DNA from: Clostridiales bacterium | Lineage (GTDB): Bacteria > Bacillota > Clostridia > Christensenellales > Christensenellaceae | Direction of reading: 5' to 3' | Assembly (NCBI GenBank): GCA_003510345.1 | Contig: DOMW01000008.1 | Coordinates: 1 to 7,664, forward strand | DNA length: 7,664 nt | In this document: in pieces, positions 6,596 through 7,664 of the stretch | Numbering within the stretch: position 1 is the first letter of the stretch | Layout of the letters: each line of letters begins with the position of its first letter | Notes under the pieces: generated by a model | What the model was told of the DNA's origin: nothing | The model's input: the letters and a program-made list of their open reading frames with translations, nothing else | Databases searched by the model: none | Position numbers and translations under genes: made by a program

Positions 6596-6646
6596 CGTAC
6601 CCCGCCTCTTTTCCGCATCAATACATAACGCCGTCATTGCATAACG

Positions 6647-6678
6647 GACCGGAAAACCCCGGCGTGGGTTTCCCGGCC
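6647..6678 (-). promoter_or_regulatory. Intercistronic hairpin between mglB and mglA
   Basis: GGGTTTCCCGGCC (6666-6678) and GACCGGAAAACCC (6647-6659) form a 13-bp stem with two G-U wobbles in the - strand transcript, with a 6-nt loop. No T-run follows, so it is not a standard terminator. Stable hairpins after binding-protein genes in ABC operons can protect the upstream message and so raise binding protein over membrane components; that role is inferred here. Confidence 0.55.
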
Positions 6679-6693
6679 TGTTATTACCTGTTC

Positions 6694-6710
6694 ACAGTTG
6701 AAGCAACTGT
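6694..6710 (-). repeat. Short perfect inverted repeat just after the mglB stop
   Basis: ACAGTTG-AAG-CAACTGT is a perfect 7-bp stem with a 3-nt loop, starting one base past the mglB stop codon. No T-run follows. Together with the larger hairpin at 6647-6678 it makes a double stem-loop in the mglB-mglA gap. Confidence 0.5.
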
Positions 6711-6711
6711 T

Positions 6712-7664
6712 TTACATGAAGTCTTGATAATTCTCCGCCGTTACCTTAATATAATCGATCCAAACGTACTTGCCGGTTTCGCTGGGGGTGCCTGCCGCGT
6801 CTACCAGTTGGTAGCCCACATTTGCCTCTGTGAGCGGTAGCCCAAGGGCGGAGCAGTTCGCGATCATAACCGTCGCGTTGCCCTGGTTTACGGCGTCATT
6901 CAAAACCGTACCAAGCAGCGTGCCTTCGCTCATGGCTTCAAGCGCAGGGGCGGTAGCGTCCACACCCACAACGGGGATATATTTCGCGGCGTCGCCCGTG
7001 TTGTAGCCCTCGGCCTTCAACGCTTCGATCGCGCCGAGCGCCATGTCGTCGTTATTCGCCAGCACAGCCTCGATATTTTCGATGCCGATGGAGGAGATGA
7101 AACCCTTCATCTTGTCGGTCGCTTTTACTTTATCCCAGTCGGCGTTGTCCGAACCGAGTTCTTCGACGCCGTAGCCCCTGTCTGTAATCGCCTTGGGGGC
7201 GTATTCGGAGCGAAGCGTGGCGTCCTGGTGGCCCTGCTCGCCTTTTAGTAAGATATACTGGATTGTGCCGTCTCCGTTTTTATCCGCGCCCGGGTTGGCG
7301 CCAAAATAATCGGCGATAATCTCACCCGACTGCGTACCCGACTGCTCGGCTTTCGCGCCTACATACCAAGTCTTGTCATAGCTCTTAAGGTCTGTCGCTT
7401 CGGGCTCGCGGTTGAAGAACACCACGGGCAGTCCCGCCGCCTTTGCCTTGTCGATGATGGGTGCGGCGGCTGTGCGGTCAACCGGGTTGATGGTCAGCGC
7501 CTGCACGCCCTTGGTGATGAACGTATCTACCTGCTCGTTCTGCGTGGGCTGTTTGTTCTGGCTGTCCACCAGTTCAAGGTTAGCGCTGATCTCGGCCGCT
7601 TTTGCTTCCATCGCGGTACGCACGCCCGTCATAAACGTGTCGTCATATTTGTAAATAGCCGAGC
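6712..7664 (-). CDS. mglB: MglB-type galactose/glucose-binding protein of the ABC importer (5' end outside window)
   Basis: The frame enters from the right edge as SAIYKYDDTFMTGVR and runs to TAA at 6712; the signal peptide lies outside. Nearly every sugar contact of E. coli MglB can be matched: D14 and F16 in YDDTFM, N91 in FFNREP, H152, D154 and R158 in GHQDATLR, W183 in NADWDK, the NNDDMA segment (N211), D236 in VVGVDA and N256 in VLNDAVNQ. The calcium loop DKNGDGTIQ is present. It therefore most likely binds D-galactose and/or D-glucose outside the membrane and delivers it to MglC/MglA. It is the first visible gene of the operon and, in contrast to its downstream neighbours, shows no damage in the part seen. 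ATG 7630-7632 is internal, not the start. Confidence 0.92.
   Translation of the reverse strand, partial: SAIYKYDDTFMTGVRTAMEAKAAEISANLELVDSQNKQPTQNEQVDTFITKGVQALTINPVDRTAAAPIIDKAKAAGLPVVFFNREPEATDLKSYDKTWYVGAKAEQSGTQSGEIIADYFGANPGADKNGDGTIQYILLKGEQGHQDATLRSEYAPKAITDRGYGVEELGSDNADWDKVKATDKMKGFISSIGIENIEAVLANNDDMALGAIEALKAEGYNTGDAAKYIPVVGVDATAPALEAMSEGTLLGTVLNDAVNQGNATVMIANCSALGLPLTEANVGYQLVDAAGTPSETGKYVWIDYIKVTAENYQDFM

Noticed and set aside
1..7664. CRISPR arrays, tRNA or rRNA genes, insertion sequences or phage genes.
   Set aside because: I saw no regularly spaced repeats, no tRNA-like cloverleaf, and no transposase or integrase motifs on either strand.

Overview
The window looks like part of a chromosome from a Gram-positive, clostridia-type bacterium (Bacillota). 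This rests on Clostridia-style genes: an Mgl sugar ABC transporter next to a YesN/YesM-type two-component pair and a membrane-anchored sugar-binding protein. Strong GGAGG-type ribosome binding sites and frequent GTG/TTG starts also fit. No taxonomic marker gene is present, so this is an inference.

Layout. On the + strand there is the last 33 codons of an unidentified gene (1-102), a short spacer carrying a promoter, a compact Phd/YefM-type antitoxin with a RelE/ParE-type toxin (339-909, overlapping by 11 nt), and a clear intrinsic terminator (944-968). Everything else is on the - strand and converges on the toxin gene. Reading leftward from the right edge: mglB (galactose/glucose-binding protein, 5' end outside the window), mglA (ATPase), mglC (permease), a promoter/hairpin region, a YesN-like AraC-type response regulator, a YesM/LytS-like histidine kinase, and a second MglB-like binding protein with an N-terminal membrane anchor. 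The last three look like a three-component sugar sensor (anchored binding protein + kinase + regulator) that would control the transporter, by analogy with the XylFII-LytS-YesN system of clostridia.

The striking point is damage. The kinase lacks most of its sensor, its second membrane segment and its phosphoacceptor-histidine region, and it is also frameshifted. The second binding protein lacks most of its first lobe and is frameshifted. MglA has an in-frame loss of roughly 200 residues that fuses the front half of its first nucleotide-binding domain to the back half of its second. MglC carries a one-base frameshift. The response regulator is full length but has Asn in place of the phosphoacceptor Asp. 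Only mglB, as far as it is visible, looks normal. Either the locus is decaying while the binding protein is still intact, or the assembly is collapsed at several points. The MglA chimera and the Asp-to-Asn receiver are the two features most worth checking.
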